In this document: positions 1 through 10,030 of the stretch, one piece after another
Layout of the letters: each line of letters starts with the position of its first letter
Position numbering within the stretch: the stretch's first letter is position 1
NCBI RefSeq assembly: GCF_004798865.1
Contig: NW_025335268.1
Span: 112,350,300 to 112,414,299 of the forward strand
Direction: 5' to 3'
DNA from: Varanus komodoensis
Taxonomy: Eukaryota; Chordata; Lepidosauria; Squamata; Varanidae
DNA length: 64,000 bases
Translations under genes and position numbers: made by a program
Notes under the pieces: model-generated
What the model was told of the DNA's origin: nothing
The model's database searches: none
The model's input: the letters and a program-made list of their open reading frames with translations, nothing else

Positions 1-469
1 TTTTCATTGAACTCATAGAACTCATCATCACTAGAGTCAGAATTTATGAAGCTCTGTTGCTCACAACCACTGACATCACTTTCTTAGTCAGTAGTGGAAT
101 TATTGAAGGAATCCACAATCTACACCGGTTATACAAGAGCTGCTGCAGACAATTCAACAAATCTAAAAAAGCCAGTAATGTCAACGCTGCCCTACTAGTA
201 AATAATAGAAAAAAACTTCTGACAAAAAATGAGATATTGTACGGTAAATCAAACACACAGCGGACTAAGTAGCCTTTGAAGAATAAACTTCATACACGAA
301 GGTAATGCTGTTCAAATATCCACTGATCCTAAAAAAAATGTGTCTGATCAACTAACAGATAACTGATCCATGGAAAGCTTCCTGATAATCACAGGCACAT
401 TCCCCATCACTTCCCCATGGGCTTCATTAAAAGATGGGTTGCCATTTGAAAACACACACCGACCTGTGA
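1..469. other. Unassigned AT-rich DNA
   Basis: No repeat family, exon or RNA gene is recognised here. Short open frames exist on both strands (about 70 codons each) but overlap antisense to each other and show no motif, so I treat them as chance. Confidence 0.4.
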
Positions 470-473
470 TTAA

Positions 474-1037
474 CAGCTCTCACCTGCTCTGGAGGAGGGG
501 GGCGGAGCAGGGCGCGCCGAGCACATGCTGGCCAGGTGGTGCCACATGGGGCTGGCAGTGTGCCGGCAGTGGTCTTCTGGGCAGTGTAGCGGTGGCAACG
601 GTGGCAGGTCTTCCCAGGAGGTGGGGGTGAGCAGTTCCCGGGCGGTGGGGGTAAGCAGTCCGTCTCTCCATGCGGCCGGTGGGTTAAAGCCCGCGGCTCC
701 TCCTCCTCCACACCTCTCCCCCTGAGCGGCACAGCTCTCACCTGCGCCGGGGGGGGGGGTAGAGCAGGGCTCGCCAAGCATGTGCCAACCAGGTGGTGCT
801 ACATGGTGCAGGCAGCTGGCAGCATGCCGGCGATGGTCTTCTGGGCAGTGCGGCAGCGGCGGTAGCAGCAGGTCTTCCTGGGTGGTGGGGGTGAGCAGTC
901 CATCTCTCCATGCTCTCCGCACACCTCCCCCTGAGTGGCACAGCTCTCACCTGCACCGGAGGGGCGGGGCGGAGCAGGGCACGCCGAGCGCGTGCCAGCC
1001 AGGTGGTTCCACGTGGTGCAGGTGGCCGGCAGCATCC
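474..1037. repeat. GC-rich tandem repeat, about 2.5 copies of a 209-258 bp unit
   Basis: Three successive units start with the same words (CAGCTCTCACCTG) at 474, 732 and 941. Each continues through a G-rich run, GGAGCAGGGC..CGCC, a CCAGGTGGT..CA block and a GCAG(C/T)..GGTCTTCTGGGCAGT block. The first unit is 258 bp and has an extra segment, with a doubled GGTGGGGGT(G/A)AGCAGT near 627-660. The second is 209 bp and the third stops after about 97 bp. The block is far richer in G+C than its surroundings. Long open frames on both strands (150 aa and 116 aa, minus) come from the GC-rich repeat and look like no protein family. It may be a minisatellite or the internal part of a non-autonomous transposon. 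Confidence 0.8.
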
Positions 1038-1062
1038 CAGGCATCAGGCACACACACATTCA

Positions 1063-1125
1063 CTCTATAAGACGCACAGACATTTCCCCTTACTTTTGAG
1101 GGGGGGAAAAGTGCGTCTTATAGAG
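1063..1125. repeat. Perfect 15-bp inverted repeat (hairpin)
   Basis: CTCTATAAGACGCAC at 1063-1077 is the exact reverse complement of GTGCGTCTTATAGAG at 1111-1125, with 33 bases between. The loop is partly self-complementary as well (TTTCCCCT against GGGGGGGAAAA). Palindromes built on TATAAGACGCAC are a common theme at the ends or centres of vertebrate DNA-transposon derivatives; the family is not fixed here. It sits between the GC-rich tandem repeat and a CR1 tail. Confidence 0.75.
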
Positions 1126-1129
1126 CGAA

Positions 1130-1216
1130 AAATATGGAAAACAGAGCGAGTCAGAAGGGGCCTCCCGGGCCATCTAGTCTGACCTCCGGCACCAGCTGGC
1201 TCCGCTCACGACATGC
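1130..1216 (-). mobile_element. CR1-B LINE, 3' tail only
   Basis: Reading on the minus strand, this is the last 85 bp or so of the CR1-B 3' end: GTCGTGAGCGGAGCC, CCGGAGGTCAGACTAGATGG and CTGACTCGCTCTGTTTTCC. The same words occur at 5340-5445 (minus) and 8665-8745 (plus). It is severely 5'-truncated and abuts the L1 fragment at about 1217. Confidence 0.85.
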
Positions 1217-2170
1217 TACCTTTTCTCTTCTCCTTTGGATCCAAAGTTTGTACTTCTTACTGTGAATCAACATTCACTGTTTCTCCTTCCTCAGAGTAGT
1301 ACGCTGTTATTTCCATTGCTTCAGTATTTTTTTCTCCTTCTTTTGGGACACCGGGTTCTTCCTCTTCAAGCATAACTCTAAATTTTTTGTAGAACTCTTG
1401 TGCTTTGAGAATTGGATCCAGTCTATATCTTACAGAGTTCCAAGTGAAAAATATTCCTTCTGGTGTTAGCCACTTAAAGATAATCTCTTTCTTAATCAGT
1501 TTCATAGTAAGGAATAAGTAGTTCTTTGTTCCTTCTCTAACCCTCCATGGTATTTGCTTCAGAACCGTCACCTCCTGACAATCATCTGTCTTTAATGGCT
1601 TCTCACGTGTAGCCCTCAAAACATAGTCTCTTATAGACCTTAGAGCAAATTTGACATGAACTTCCCTCGGGAGTTTGTTTTTTCAAGTGTAACTTGAATT
1701 GACCCTGTATATCAAATCAATTCCCATATTTATCACCTCATTCTCAATCTCTAAGAGGTCTGCCAGCATGCCAGTCACTAGTTCCCACAGGTCTTCATTC
1801 TTATCCTCGGCTATATCCTGAAATCTTAAGTAGTAGGATGCCTTTTCCATCTCTAGTACAGCCATTGAATCCCATATTGACTTGTTTGTTTAATTAGTTG
1901 TGTTTCTTTATCTACCATCTCCGGCTTTCCATGTGTTTGTTGTATTTTTTGTGTGTTCTGTTCAGTTTTAAGTCAGACATCAGATAGCTGGGTTGTTATC
2001 TCCTTAATAGAGTTGTCCAATTTGTCAAGCTGTTCTTTCTGCTCACTTGACAAACTTTCCAGCCGTGTTGCCATCACCTCTTGAGATGCTTGCAAAGCTG
2101 TTAAGGCCGTCTGTATCACCAAGGTCGTCGTTTGCAATTCTCTTATGCTTTTTGCAACATCTTCTGTCTT
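1217..2170 (-). mobile_element. L1-type LINE fragment, ORF1 coiled coil and RNA-binding region
   Basis: Minus-strand reading gives an L1 ORF1p-like chain. From 2165 to about 1870 is a heptad-rich coiled coil (LQTTTLVIQTALTALQAS and following). At 1865-1683 is MEKASYYLRFQDIAEDKNED, matching the start of the L1 ORF1p RRM. At 1619-1257 comes a block with VTVLKQIPWRVREGTKNY, resembling the ORF1p C-terminal domain, and an acidic tail that ends at a stop near 1257. L1 ORF1p is the trimeric RNA chaperone of the L1 particle. The two downstream pieces are separated by stops, so the copy is dead. No ORF2 is attached. It is the only clear L1 piece in the window. Confidence 0.7.
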
Positions 2171-2171
2171 A

Positions 2172-2206
<35 letters not shown>

Positions 2207-2226
2207 TATTTATTTATTTATTTATT
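2171..2226. repeat. Compound microsatellite (TTTC)n(TTTA)n
   Basis: About nine TTTC units are followed by five TTTA/TTTAT units. The TTTA part reads directly into an antisense LINE tail, so it probably grew from that element's A-rich end. Confidence 0.9.
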
Positions 2227-2325
2227 AAAACATTTCTATGCCGCCCCTTGCCATAGCCTCGGGGTGGTTCACAACATAATAAAATACACAATAAATTAAA
2301 ACAATAACAATTAAAATCTTAGGCT
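2207..2325 (-). mobile_element. L2-like 3' tail
   Basis: On the minus strand it reads GTGAACCACCCCGAGGC..GGGGCGGCATAGAAATG and then a TAAATAAATAAA tail. This is the 'gagccrccc..ggcggyata' motif found at L2-type LINE and related SINE 3' ends, and also at 16800-16881 and 58478-58610 here. Only the tail is recognised; the 5' boundary is uncertain. Confidence 0.6.
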
Positions 2326-2638
2326 GATGGACTGGGCTCTGAGCGGCTGAGGAGGGTGCCGAAGAGGAGGAGGGCTGAGTTTTCCTCATGATGAAAGTTG
2401 TTCACCAAAAAGATTTCAATAAAACAGCAAAAAGGTAAAGGAGAGAAGAAAGAAATAGAGAGGGGAAGGGAGATGGGGAAAAAATGGAAAGAAAAAAAAG
2501 GAAAAGAGCTTGCAATAATTCCAATGGCCACAGGATGGCAGCAAAATGCTATTTAAAGAGAAAGTTTCATCACCCTAGTCCTTTCTGATTTACTGTTCAG
2601 TATGAGACTTATTTTGGCAGTCATCCAATTGCTTTTGG

Positions 2639-2738
2639 NNNNNNNNNNNNNNNNNNNNNNNNNNNNNNNNNNNNNNNNNNNNNNNNNNNNNNNNNNNNNN
2701 NNNNNNNNNNNNNNNNNNNNNNNNNNNNNNNNNNNNNN
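2639..2738. other. Assembly gap, 100 N
   Basis: Exactly 100 N bases. A round number usually means a gap of unknown size, so sequence on either side may not be truly adjacent. Confidence 0.99.
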
Positions 2739-4329
2739 CTAACTAAAAGTATTATGCTTAGGAAGAATTTTGCAAATTAAATGAATAAAATGAATGCACT
2801 ACCCAAATTGAACTTTCTATTCCAGTTGATAAAATGTTTGGAGCAGGATATGCAAATAACCACTTCTTTACATTAAGGAACACTTGTCATTAAACATCAG
2901 TCTTCCACTGCTTCCAGATATGCAGCTGTAGGAACATGAGAGGAAGACTTCTGAGGGCCAGACTAAATGTTCTGCAAATCATACATAAGCTCTAAATATT
3001 TATAGATCAACATGTGACAATTTATTAGCACTGCACAGACTAATAAATTAGAGTTTACTAATAACCTCTGTTCACATGTAATGGAAAGTATATATGGTCA
3101 TTCAGAGTTTCTGGTGAAAGAGCCTTTTGTCCATTGAATTGGATTCCTTCATCTAGAGGAATATGGAATTGAATATTTTAACTCATTGTTCCTGTAATGT
3201 TTCATGCTTTCAGTGCGGCATGCAGTATTGTGATGTCTGGAAAAGTGACTAGCTTTATTTATTTTATTAAAAACAAACAAACAAAACCAAAACTATTTTC
3301 TATGTTATTGCATTAATTATTTTATTCAGGAAATTGACTAAAATGCTATTACAGGTTAATACATTTGTAGAAAAGAAAGTAGTAACATCAGATGGAAGGA
3401 AGCAATGGGAAAATCAAATAAATGTACAATTTAAGATCAACAACAACAACAACTTAGGTAAGGATGGAGGGCAATCAATCGGTTATTCAGAAACAGCAAA
3501 TGCGCATGTTTTCTCAGCACAGGACTGCCTGGTGGTATAGCCCTCGTCTGAAAAAATGTTGTAGGCTTCAGTGAGCCATTACCTCAAAGCTGCAGAATGA
3601 ATGCTGCATGATGTACTTGGCTACATATCTCTTCTAAAGTATCTTTCAAGTTGGTGCTTTCTATTTATGCACTTGCTTTGCTATGCTTTACATGGGTGGA
3701 AATGCTCTTATTAGATATTCTGACTGGGTATGACTGAAGGTGAGGGAATGCTACGTCTCTGCTCCTCTCCCCTCATCGCATGCATCACCCTTGTTGGAAT
3801 TACCCTGATAAAACTTATTTGGACAATGCAGTGATGGCAAAATTAGCTAATTATGTAAACAGTAGACCTACTGAATCATTTAATGATAAACAGAAATTCT
3901 GTTATATGCAGTTTAATTAGTATAGAACAAAAGGAAGCTTCTATGTAAAATATTGTTGATGATTTATAGTTGATCTGAAGTGATTGGAAAATTTGTTGGT
4001 TTGGAGAACTGTAATTATCTTTTTTGCAGGCTTCAGTAAAGTACAAATTGACAGAAAGATAGAAATTTCTGATTTATTTATTTGCTTTTAGGAATTTGCA
4101 GGTTATGAATGCATATGCTACATTCATGTAAGATCCCTTGGTTTCCTTATTTTTCTTTTTACACGTTTCTTCCTTTCTGCACTTCCTTTTCTTTTAAGAA
4201 AACAATAAGAAAGGGTGAACCATGGGGCTGACTGCATAGGTCTCCTCCCTCTCACCCCCTCACCAGTCCATGGTGCTGGCCATCCTCCAGCCAGCCAGCC
4301 CCTTCTAGATTGCCATCAGCCTCCAACTT
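2739..4329. other. Unassigned AT-rich DNA
   Basis: I see no family-level match. Short A-rich and CAA runs occur near 3270 and 3440. Open frames are below 70 codons and carry no motif. Confidence 0.4.
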
Positions 4330-4420
4330 TGCCTTTATACTTAGTTGTAAACTACCCAGAGAGCTCCAGCTATGGGTAGTATAGGAATGGAATGGAATGG
4401 AATGGAACGGAACGGAATGA
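4330..4420 (+). mobile_element. L2-like 3' tail ending in a (GGAAT)n run
   Basis: TTGTAAACTACCCAGAGAG..TATGGGTAGTATA is the 'gtraaccrcccagag..gggcggtata' tail of L2-like elements. The tail gives way to about seven GGAAT/GGAAC units at 4384-4418, a microsatellite that probably started at the element end. Confidence 0.6.
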
Positions 4421-4504
4421 GGTGAAATGTAATTATGAACAAGCATCATATTTTCTTCTTTTGTGGCAATTCATAGTTTAGGGTCAAAAAATAAAGCTAT
4501 TGCA

Positions 4505-4725
4505 TCATTTTGTTGCATATCACCTATTCAAAGTCTCATTCCCTTCCCTGCAATGCATATGTGACACCAACTCCATAAAACACTCTGTGCATGCTTTGTT
4601 TCTTTGTAGTCAGTCTTAAACTGACCACCCATCAACACTGCTGTAAGTTTGGAATACTTGTTTCGTGTAAAGAAATGCTTTACTCTATGCTGCCTTTTGG
4701 ATCCAGACAGTCATTCTTTGCATGT
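4505..4725 (+). repeat. Unclassified dispersed repeat, copy A
   Basis: Shares an ordered series of words with 15190-15390 (plus) and with the reverse complement of 53128-53330: ATCACCTATTCAAAGTCTC, CATATGTGACACCAACTCC, AAACACTCTG..CATGCTTT, CAACACTG(C/T)TGTAA and CTTTTGGATCCAGA. No family is recognised. A poly(A)-signal-like AATAAA near the 3' end of the other copies would suit a solo LTR, but this is unproven. If so, it is an old fossil. Confidence 0.65.
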
Positions 4726-4883
4726 CTGAAAATCCTGACACCCTCTACTTGTAAAGAGCAACAATCTAAACAGGAGACATCCTCTATCTGTATGAATACT
4801 CCACATGCTCCAGAACATTGGGTAATTTCCATGGAAAGAAGAAGCTTTCCAGTTTTGTTCAGGTGCATACCTTCTAATAGATA

Positions 4884-5108
4884 GAGCCAGTGTGGTATAG
4901 TGGTTAAGATCAAAGGACTGGGACTCAGGCTTTCTGAGTTCCAGTGTCCATTCGGTCATGGAGCCGACTAGGTGACTTTTGGCCAGTCACTGCCTCTCAG
5001 GTTTATTGCTGTGAGGATAAGACTGAGATCAGGAGAAGAATTATGTAAGATGTTTGGAGTTCATTATAAGAAAAAAAAGTGGGATATAAATCTAATCAAT
5101 GAATAAAT
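4884..5108 (+). mobile_element. tRNA-derived SINE, copy 1 (diverged)
   Basis: Starts GAGCCAGTGTGGTATAGTGG TTAAG, an A-box-like pol III head, followed by GGACTGGGACTCAGG, then TCATGGAGCCGACTAGGTGAC, GGCCAGTCACTGCCTCTCAG and a tail GTGGGATATAAATCTAATCAATGAATAAAT. The same order occurs at 26496-26741 and 41791-42030. It would be copied by a partner LINE; the A-rich, ATAAAT-type end suggests an L2-like partner (inference). Confidence 0.85.
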
Positions 5109-5339
5109 ATGTAGGACTGAACTGGGTAGGGGTGTGTGAACACACATAAGTCCCATCCCAATGTCTCCATATGACCAACTCCTGTGTAGACCTTCATGCA
5201 TAAAGTATGTTAATCTGAAGAGGGCTGTATAAGTACATTCAGTTGAGTTCTGAGGATCATAAGCCCTAGATGCCGTAGGATTCTAGTACTTAGATAAAAT
5301 CAGGCATCAGTGAAGATAGATAGAAGTGCTATTCAAGCA

Positions 5340-6660
5340 TTTCTCATGTGTGTAAATAGAAACATAGAAAACAGAGCAAGTCAGAAGGGGTCTCCCGGGC
5401 CATCTAGTCTGACCTCCGGCACCAGCCGGCTCCGCTCACGACATGCCCACCATGTGGACGTCCAGCCTATCCTTGAACACCCCCACCGATGGGGCATCAA
5501 CAACCTCTCGTGGAAGCCCATTCCACACCCTCGGGGTCCTGACTGTCAGGAAGTGCTTCCTGGCATCGAAACGAAACCTTGACTCCCTGAGCTTTGCTCC
5601 GTTGGAGCGCATCCTGCCTTCCTCTGCAGGGGAGAACAGGTCTCTACCCATCTCCATGTGACATCCCCTCACATACCTGTATGTCACCAACATATCCCCT
5701 CTGAGTCTCCTCTTCTCCAGGCTGAAGAGACCCAGTTCCCTCAGTCTCGCCTCATATGGCATCCCCTGCAAACCGGCCACCAACCTTGTGGCCCTGCACT
5801 GCACTGACTCCAACCTGGCAATATCCTTTCTGTAATGAGGGGCCCAAAACTGAACACAATACTCCAGTTGCGGGCGCACCAGAGTCGTGTAGAGTGGTAG
5901 TAATACCTCTCTTGATCTAGAAGCCACATTTCTGGCTATGCAACCAAGGGTGGCGTTCGCCCTCTTGACCACCGCATCACACTGCTGACCCATGTTTAGC
6001 CTGCAGTCAACCAGCACCCCGAGGTCCCTTTCACAAGTGCTGCTCTCCAGCCACTTGTACCCTAACATGTACTTATGACAGCTATTCCTATGCCCCAAGT
6101 GCAAGACCTTGCACTTATCCACATTGAACGCCATCATGTTGTCTCCTGCCCACTTCCATAGTCTGTCCAGATCCTTTTGGATCTGGAGTACCTGCTCCTC
6201 AGTTGTGGCCACTGCTCCAGTTTTAGTGTCATCTGCAAATTTGAACAGCAGACTGTTCACCCCTTCTTCCATGTCGTTAATGAAAAGATTAAACAGGATC
6301 GGCCCCAGGACAGAGCCCTGGGGGACCCTGCATGTTACTGGCCACCATCCCAATGATTGCCCGCTAATGGTTACCTTCTGCTTTTGGTCAGTCAACCATG
6401 CCCTAATCCACCGGACAGTGCTTTGGTGTATCCCAAAACTCCTCAGTTTCTCCACCAGGATATCCTGGGGCACTTTGTCAAAGGCCTTGCTGAAATCCAG
6501 GTATACCACATCCACTGCATCCCCTCCATCTAGCCATCTCGAAACCTTGTCATAGAATTCCACAAGGTTTGTCTGGCAGGACCTGTTTTTGCGGAAGCCG
6601 TGTTGTGTGGCTGTCAGCCTCCCTTCCCTATCTAGCATCACTAGATCTCTATGAGCCTTT
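5340..6660 (-). mobile_element. CR1-B LINE, 5'-truncated, RT region to 3' end
   Basis: Antisense CR1 running from the reverse transcriptase core (near 6640) to the 3' terminal words (AACAGAGCAAGTCAGAAGG at 5363 as seen on the plus strand). It lacks ORF1, the endonuclease and the RT fingers. The terminal repeat is TTTCTATG-like (GAAACATAG on the plus strand). It is the best-preserved CR1 here, because its frame has stayed open for 401 codons. No target duplication is obvious, as is usual for CR1. Confidence 0.95.
5436..6641 (-). CDS. CR1 ORF2 fragment: reverse transcriptase, C-terminal 401 aa
   Basis: The open frame keeps the RT core motifs: QHGFRKNRSCQTNL at residues 13-26, YLDFSKAFDKVP around 47-58 with the motif A aspartate at 49, VPQGSVLGP at 107-115 and FADDT at 135-139 with the two catalytic aspartates. 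The thumb and CR1 C-terminal region follow, with [20 protein letters not shown] near 259-278 and VWNGLPREVV near 372-381. CR1 RT copies the element's own RNA at a nicked target. A full CR1 ORF2 is roughly 900-1000 aa with an N-terminal endonuclease, so more than half is missing. The first codon counted is GTG; the first ATG is at 6638 and is only a residue inside the ancestral frame. I see no host promoter. The frame is probably just young enough not to have decayed. Confidence 0.9.
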   Translation of the reverse strand: MMLDREGRLTATQHGFRKNRSCQTNLVEFYDKVSRWLDGGDAVDVVYLDFSKAFDKVPQDILVEKLRSFGIHQSTVRWIRAWLTDQKQKVTISGQSLGWWPVTCRVPQGSVLGPILFNLFINDMEEGVNSLLFKFADDTKTGAVATTEEQVLQIQKDLDRLWKWAGDNMMAFNVDKCKVLHLGHRNSCHKYMLGYKWLESSTCERDLGVLVDCRLNMGQQCDAVVKRANATLGCIARNVASRSREVLLPLYTTLVRPQLEYCVQFWAPHYRKDIARLESVQCRATRLVAGLQGMPYEARLRELGLFSLEKRRLRGDMLVTYRYVRGCHMEMGRDLFSPAEEGRMRSNGAKLRESRFRFDARKHFLTVRTPRVWNGLPREVVDAPSVGVFKDRLDVHMVGMS

Positions 6661-6799
6661 CCATTGTTTTTATTTTCCTACAAATAAACCTGGTTGAGCA
6701 AGTTAACCCACTGTTCATCCCTGCTTTGCCCTCTGCTCAAGGAGATCCATTTTCTCCATTTGTGGAAGCTCTCCACTAACTTACATTAAATTAATTTTA

Positions 6800-6902
6800 T
6801 TATATGCATTAATTGTAATATTAATTGTAACCAACCTGGAATACCCTTGCTAGATTAAAAGGCAGGATATCACAGTTCTCATCAATATGTATAAATAAAT
6901 GT
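6800..6902 (+). mobile_element. Possible L2-like 3' tail
   Basis: TTGTAACCAACCTGGAATACC..AAAAGGCAGGATATCAC followed by ATAAATAAATG resembles the shared L2/SINE tail pattern. The match is weak and the start cannot be placed. Confidence 0.3.
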
Positions 6903-7339
6903 AGACCACTGAATATCACTATAAGTCAATTTGCTTAATGAAGTCCTTTATCAATCAGAACCCATTTTTGTTCGCATGGTTAAGACATTTTTCATGCAGA
7001 AAGAAAGTATGCACAATTTTACAGAATATTGCACTAGCATACAGATTAATGTTATGTTGTTTCCCTACAGGGTGAACATCTCTCTCATCATTTTAATCAA
7101 TATGCTTTAAAAATGCAAGCACGAGACCTCAGGCATATCTTAGAAAACCATTTCTACAGTATTTGACTTTTTCTGCAATGTTATTTACCTTTACACTTGG
7201 TGACTGTTTATGTTCTGACCTAGCCAGTGCTTCAAATGCTCTTTGTGCTAGTCTAAAGAGATGTTCACTTTTAGGAATTGCTTCCTCACTCAGCAGGTCT
7301 AAAGCAGAGTTTGTTATTTACACTTTGACAATTCAAAAT
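6903..7339. other. Unassigned DNA
   Basis: No motif recognised between the possible L2-like tail and the CR1-B 5' region. Confidence 0.35.
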
Positions 7340-8750
7340 GGCCCTCCTCCGCATTTCTTTCTTCTGTTCAGCCACTGCAAGCTGTGCTCAGCCACTGCAA
7401 GCCCTTTTGGCTCTGGCCTCTTGGCAGAGCAGCAGAGCAGCAGAGCAGCAGAGGCACAAGCTGGGAGAGAGTGCTGAGTGGCCAGGGGACTGGCGAAGGC
7501 AAGGTAGGAGCTGGACAGGGGAGCAGAGGGCCAGGAGCAGCAGAGAGGAAGGGCATCGTCCCTTGTCTGTGCCCCTTAGTTGCAGCCCGGGCTGCCCGGG
7601 GACTCCCTTCCCTGAGACACAGAGGTTTGATTTTTTGTTTGTTTGTTTTTGTTTGTGCTGTGCTGTGCTGTGCTTTGCTTTGTTTTTCTTCCAATTTAAG
7701 TTGTTTTTTTTATCCTTGTGTGTGTGTGCGACTGGGTTTTTGTCTGGGAGAACTGGGCAAGTGAGAGGAACTGCAGGAGAAACAAGGCAGGGGACCAAGG
7801 TAAGGTCTCAAAAGGGATACCGATGGCAGACCAGGAGATGGCCTTGGCGGAAGTAAAGAGCGGACTCTTGCTGTCCGCTGCGACAGCTGCGACATGTTCG
7901 CCCTTCTCCCCCAGGAGAGGCAGGGATACACTTGCCCTCGGTGCAAGATGGTGACCCTGCTAGAAGAGGAGGTGAGGTGCCTGAGGGCCGAGAGAGCTCT
8001 CCAGGTCCCCCCAGAGCAACCCCACAGAGGGTTGAGGGAGAGACCACGGGAGGAGCAGCTGCGGAGACATGGAGGCATGTCACCCACAGGAGGAGGAGGC
8101 CAGCACAGCCTCTTCCTCCTCCTGGCACCAAACTGGAGCTGGGAAACAGGTTCTGTCCACTTGGGGAGGCTGGGGCTGATGAGGCCTTGGGGGACCAGCA
8201 GAACCCCCAGCCTGGGATGTCAGGCGGCAAGGGGGCCGCTGCGTGAGAGGCGAGGGCCAGGGCACGGCTGCCCACCAGCACCGGGAAGGTACGATGGTGG
8301 GTGATTGTTGTTGGGGACTCCCTGCTGAGGGGCACTGAGGCGGCAGTGTGCCGCCCCAACCTGGAGACAAGGGAGGTTTGCTGCCTGCCGGGCGCACGCA
8401 TCTAGTATGTGAAGGACAGAGTGGAGCGTCTTGTTCGCTCCGGGGGTCACCAGCCGCTCCTGGTGATCCATGTGGGCACAAATGACGTGGCCAGGCAGGG
8501 TGTGGTCGGGATCACCAGGGACTTCGAGGCCTTGGGGAAGAAACCAGGAAGCACTTCCTGACAGTCAGGACCCCGAGGGTGTGGAATGGGCTTCCACGAG
8601 AGGTGGTTGAGGCCCCATCGGTGAGGGTGTTCAAAGATAGGCTGGACATGCACATGGTGGGCATGTCGTGAGCGGAGCCGGCTGGTGCCAGGGGTCAGAC
8701 TAGATGGCCTGGGAGGTCCCTTCTAACTCTCTCTGTTTCTATGTTTCTTT
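7340..8750 (+). mobile_element. CR1-B LINE with 5'UTR and ORF1 fused to the 3' end (ORF2 missing)
   Basis: Starts with a GC-rich 5'UTR-like region (about 7340-7820, with GAGCAGCA and GTGCT repeats) and runs through ORF1. ORF1 shows a PHD-like zinc region, CDSC at 7879-7890 and YTCPRCK near 7927-7947, then an esterase domain with VIVVGDSLL (nucleophile serine near 8316-8321) and IHVGTND (8466-8486). At about 8545 the sequence jumps to the CR1-B 3' region (CCAGGAAGCACTTCCTGACAG) and ends CTGTTTCTATGTTTC near 8745. The endonuclease and RT are absent. ORF1 has at least one stop inside the esterase and a frame shift before the zinc region: the nearby ATG at 7823 is out of frame with CDSC. Esterase and PHD domains are known for CR1-family ORF1. 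Confidence 0.85.
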
Positions 8751-9540
8751 GCTGCGTGGTAAGAAAAGCCAACAGATTTCAAGACACTAATTTGGATGAG
8801 GCAGAATACAATGCATACTGTAAAGCTTTATTTAATATTGAGAGGTCATTTCTACTTGGTGTAAACCATTTAAAAGAAATTATGCAGAAGTTCATTTGAG
8901 AGTTCATGTTGCAAGTCCATTTGTGTGGAATGTCTGCTTTCTGTTGCACTCCACAATACATTGTACGGGGAAATAATCCCATTCTCAATCATTAGTGTAT
9001 ATGAAAATCCAACTGGGTACAGTCATTGCTTCAGTAAAGCAGTTGACCCAAAGCTCAGAACTACTCTAAAATACACACACATAATTCCTCAGGGTCATAT
9101 ACTCTCCATTGACCTGGCTAACAAGGAACACATTTATTCACTTAACTTTCTGTATCCACATATGCTTCAGCTGTACCACACTTAAACTTACAACTATTTT
9201 TGTTATGCTATTGTTAGGCTTACTAGTAGAAGATATTTTTCCAATCATTGGTTTTACAGTTATAGGGAACAAGTATAAATCAAAGTAATCCGGTGCCATG
9301 TTGTCCTATTGTGAAGGTGATCCTACTGGAATTGTTTCATCCATGTCAGAAAACAGCCGCCATCTACTACATATTGGGGCCTGCCAATGGAGTTCTAAAG
9401 GAACAAATTATGTTCTTCATTAGACACCTTGATGGAGATTGTTCATCTCTTTTAATGCCTCTCTATCAGTGTTATATGTCTGAGGATCTCTGGGAAGGAT
9501 CTGTTACAAATCCAAACATACCATGTTATACTTTCATTTC
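8751..9540. other. Unassigned DNA
   Basis: No family match. An 86-codon plus-strand frame (8925-9185) carries no motif I recognise. Confidence 0.35.
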
Positions 9541-9585
9541 TCTTTTTCTTTCTCTCTCTCTCTCTCACACACACACAAACACATC
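9541..9585. repeat. Microsatellite (CT)n(CA)n
   Basis: TCTCTCTCTCTCTC passes into ACACACACACA with interruptions. Confidence 0.9.
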
Positions 9586-10030
9586 ATAGAATTCATCACC
9601 TGATGAAATGCATGGGTGCAACCAAAGATTGCTGTAGATAGGAAAAGATGCGATCTGCACTAACCTGTTTTGAAACTGGATTCATAAAGTGGTGCATTCC
9701 CTCTGAAAGATCGGGTTCACATTTGGGGATCCTGCTTTACTCTGTCTCATCTGTGCAATGGTGGCAGCACTTGGATCCAGTGGGACTTTGTATCAGCTTC
9801 AGCTGGTTTGCTCCCTATGATAAAGCGAAAGCCAACATCTCTCAATTTTTTGTGCTCTAGTCACATTCATATCAGACATGGGCAAATCTGTCTTTTCATT
9901 TTGGAAACATTCACCCTTTTCTCAAACACAAATTTAGGACAAGGTGATTTAAAGGGCTGCCTGCACCTGTATGGACCTTTCCAGCTCAGATACTGGGCCT
10001 TTATTCAAGATTTCATTCTATATCCATTCT
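9586..10030. other. Unassigned DNA
   Basis: No repeat family, exon or RNA gene is recognised. Confidence 0.3.

Noticed and set aside
470-1182. Overlapping open frames of 60-150 codons on both strands, including a 150-aa Pro/Arg/Cys-rich frame
   Set aside because: They follow the GC-rich tandem repeat in every frame and show no domain; low stop-codon density is expected at this composition.
4680-4959. Overlapping 77- and 82-aa minus-strand frames
   Set aside because: Each is antisense to a plus-strand frame of similar length and they cross into the SINE; no motif.
7338-8481. Many long frames (up to 197 aa, both strands) that might suggest a host gene
   Set aside because: The region is a CR1 5'UTR and ORF1; only the zinc and esterase words on the plus strand have a family match, and the rest are GC-rich shadows.
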